From Olavius sp. associated proteobacterium Delta 1 (GTDB lineage: Bacteria > Desulfobacterota > Desulfobacteria > Desulfobacterales > JAFDCJ01): a stretch of DNA of 64,000 nt. The notes below the pieces were generated by a model, which saw nothing but the letters and a program-made list of their open reading frames with translations, was not told the DNA's origin and did no database searches. Positions 62,840 through 64,000 of this stretch are shown here, piece after piece. The translations under genes and the position numbers were made by a program. The number at the start of each line of letters is the position of its first letter. Position 1 is the stretch's first letter. The DNA is taken from positions 62,001-126,000 of the forward strand of contig CACVKW010000065.1 in the NCBI GenBank assembly GCA_902749685.1. The letters are read 5' to 3'.

Positions 62840-62944
62840 GGCGTTAAAGGTTAAAATCAATTAAATTTAGATAGAATTCCTTCAATTGCTAAATTCCAAA
62901 ATTGAATATTTGTGGAATTCAATCTGATTATATGTTTTAAATAA

Positions 62945-63041
62945 GCCACGAATTAACACGAATTTTCACGAAATTTTTTATTTTTGGCCCCGGTTTTTGG
63001 CGAGTGCCGCTATTCGTGGTCATTCGTGTCAATTCGTGGCT
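62945..63041. repeat. CACGAATT inverted-repeat element, family B copy 3
   Basis: The left arm GCCACGAATTAACACGAATT and the right arm ATTCGTGTCAATTCGTGGC are complementary around a GGCCCCGGTTTTTGGCGAG centre. Same design as copies at 37899 and 45324; this copy lies about 65 bp before the pyrK start. Confidence 0.85.
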
Positions 63042-63106
63042 AAATAAATTTAAATCGACAGTATACCTTAAATCTTCAGTCTTCAATCTTCAATTGAGAA
63101 AACGCC

Positions 63107-63904
63107 ATGTTTCAACAGCAGTCAAAAGTATTGTTCAACGAGCCGGTAAGTGATGCATATTACAAGATCGGATTGGCATGTTCGGAGCATTTTTCGATGG
63201 CTAAAGCCGGCCAATTCATTATGCTGCGAACCACCCGTCAGACCCAGCCTTTATTGCGGCGGCCCTTTTCGATTCACAATCTGATCATTAACAGCGGGGT
63301 CACAGAAGGTCTTGAGATCCTGTACAAGGTTGTGGGGCAGGGAACTGCTTTGCTGGAACGGCAAAAACCCGGCGACATTGTCGATATATTTGGACCGCTG
63401 GGATCGGGTTTTCTAATCCCCCGTCAGGCCGGGCGTATATACTTCGTAGCCGGAGGAATCGGGGTTGCGCCGCTGGTTTTTCTGGTTTCTCAACTGGGTC
63501 GCCGCAACATTGATCTTTCAGATTGTCGGGCCTTTATCGGTGGTCGCAAAAGAGAGGACCTGCTATGCCTTGACGATTTTATTCAACATGGGGTTTCAGT
63601 ACAGACCACCACCGATGACGGCAGTGCCGGAGATCAATGCCTGGTTACCCATCCGCTGGAAGATGTCGTCGAACAGACAAAACCCGATATCATCGTCGCC
63701 TGCGGACCGATGGAAATGCTGGCCTGCATTATCGGTATCACGGAAAAATTCGATGTGCCGTGCCAGGTCTCCATTGAAACGATGATGGCTTGCGGCATGG
63801 GGGCCTGTCTGGGGTGTGCGGTTGAGGGGCGGGATCAGCCGGATCGTTATCTGCATACCTGCCTGGATGGACCCGTTTTTGATGCGGCAGAGCTTAAATT
63901 TTAG
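63107..63904 (+). CDS. pyrK: Dihydroorotate dehydrogenase B electron-transfer subunit-type flavoprotein
   Basis: 265 aa. A ferredoxin-reductase fold with FAD-binding LLRRPFSIHN, IVDIFGPLGSGFLI, NAD(P)H-binding YFVAGGIGVAPLVFLVSQLG, DIIVACGPMEMLACI, and a C-terminal 2Fe-2S cluster region CGMGACLGCAVEG...YLHTC with four Cys. PyrK moves electrons from dihydroorotate oxidation (PyrD) to NAD+. Length and motif order match PyrK. The partner pyrD, usually downstream, would lie beyond the right edge. ATG start. Confidence 0.92.
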   Translation: MFQQQSKVLFNEPVSDAYYKIGLACSEHFSMAKAGQFIMLRTTRQTQPLLRRPFSIHNLIINSGVTEGLEILYKVVGQGTALLERQKPGDIVDIFGPLGSGFLIPRQAGRIYFVAGGIGVAPLVFLVSQLGRRNIDLSDCRAFIGGRKREDLLCLDDFIQHGVSVQTTTDDGSAGDQCLVTHPLEDVVEQTKPDIIVACGPMEMLACIIGITEKFDVPCQVSIETMMACGMGACLGCAVEGRDQPDRYLHTCLDGPVFDAAELKF

Positions 63905-64000
63905 CTCAGCATTAAAGAATGGATAATTTTTGAATTTACCTTGACTTGAAGCAAATCCTTTGTTAGGTACTGAACCTTTAAATCGATCTGGTTTCAGACT

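Larger units (their letters stand above)
62777..63106. other. Intergenic region between pgeF and pyrK
   Basis: Holds the octamer tandem repeat (62784-62839), an AT-rich stretch and repeat B copy 3 (62945-63041), then CTTCAGTCTTCAATCTTCAA words to the pyrK start. No gene. Confidence 0.6.

Overview
The window reads as part of the chromosome of a Gram-negative anaerobe, most likely a member of the Desulfobacterota (the old Deltaproteobacteria, sulfate-reducer type). This rests on a full set of LPS inner-core and lipid A enzymes, a RemA/DUF370 protein beside guanylate kinase, a YicC protein, a DUF4416 protein and a PyrK-type flavoprotein, together with AT/GC-mixed intergenic regions full of interspersed inverted repeats. 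The taxonomic call is inference from gene content. No rRNA, tRNA or CRISPR array was recognised.

Region 1 (1-26115, minus strand) is a single uninterrupted reading frame of at least 8,705 codons. It starts at a TTG with a signal peptide and runs off the left edge, so its C-terminus and stop are not visible. The N-terminal third is a long tandem array of bacterial Ig-like domains. From about 16.5 kb down to 1 it changes to a roughly 2-kb super-repeat: an LVIVD-type beta-propeller, a Big_5-like Ig domain and one or two IPT/TIG domains. It is probably a secreted or surface-attached giant adhesin-like or scaffold protein.

Region 2 (26.1-46.4 kb) is an LPS/surface-glycan island. It holds a B12-binding radical SAM enzyme, three GT9 heptosyltransferase-family proteins (one clearly WaaF), a WaaP/KdkA-type LPS kinase, a sulfotransferase, a protein made of two fused LPS-kinase-like domains, GT2 and GT4 glycosyltransferases, a CgeB-like glycosyltransferase, the Kdo transferase WaaA, an LpxL/HtrB-type acyltransferase and a GNAT-like protein. 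Together they could build, phosphorylate, acylate and possibly sulfate a heptose/Kdo-containing lipid A-core.

Region 3 (46.4-51.8 kb) is visibly more AT-rich and partly decayed. It has an acyl carrier protein next to an adenylation-domain gene broken by an in-frame TAA and a frameshift, a small membrane-protein remnant, an intact hybrid histidine kinase and a frameshifted, truncated Nudix hydrolase.

Region 4 (51.8-55.9 kb) has a polysaccharide deacetylase overlapping a GT2 gene. Facing it is a second, intact carrier protein/AMP-ligase pair, followed by an in-frame internal-deletion relic of a PLP-dependent decarboxylase.

Region 5 (56.3-64.0 kb) is conserved housekeeping: Trm112-like protein, DUF4416, YicC, RemA/DUF370, Gmk, RlmB, ComF, the heptose-1-phosphate adenylyltransferase RfaE2 (which feeds the heptosyltransferases of region 2), PgeF and PyrK. 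At least five families of interspersed repeats are scattered between genes from 28 to 63 kb, and several have altered gene ends.
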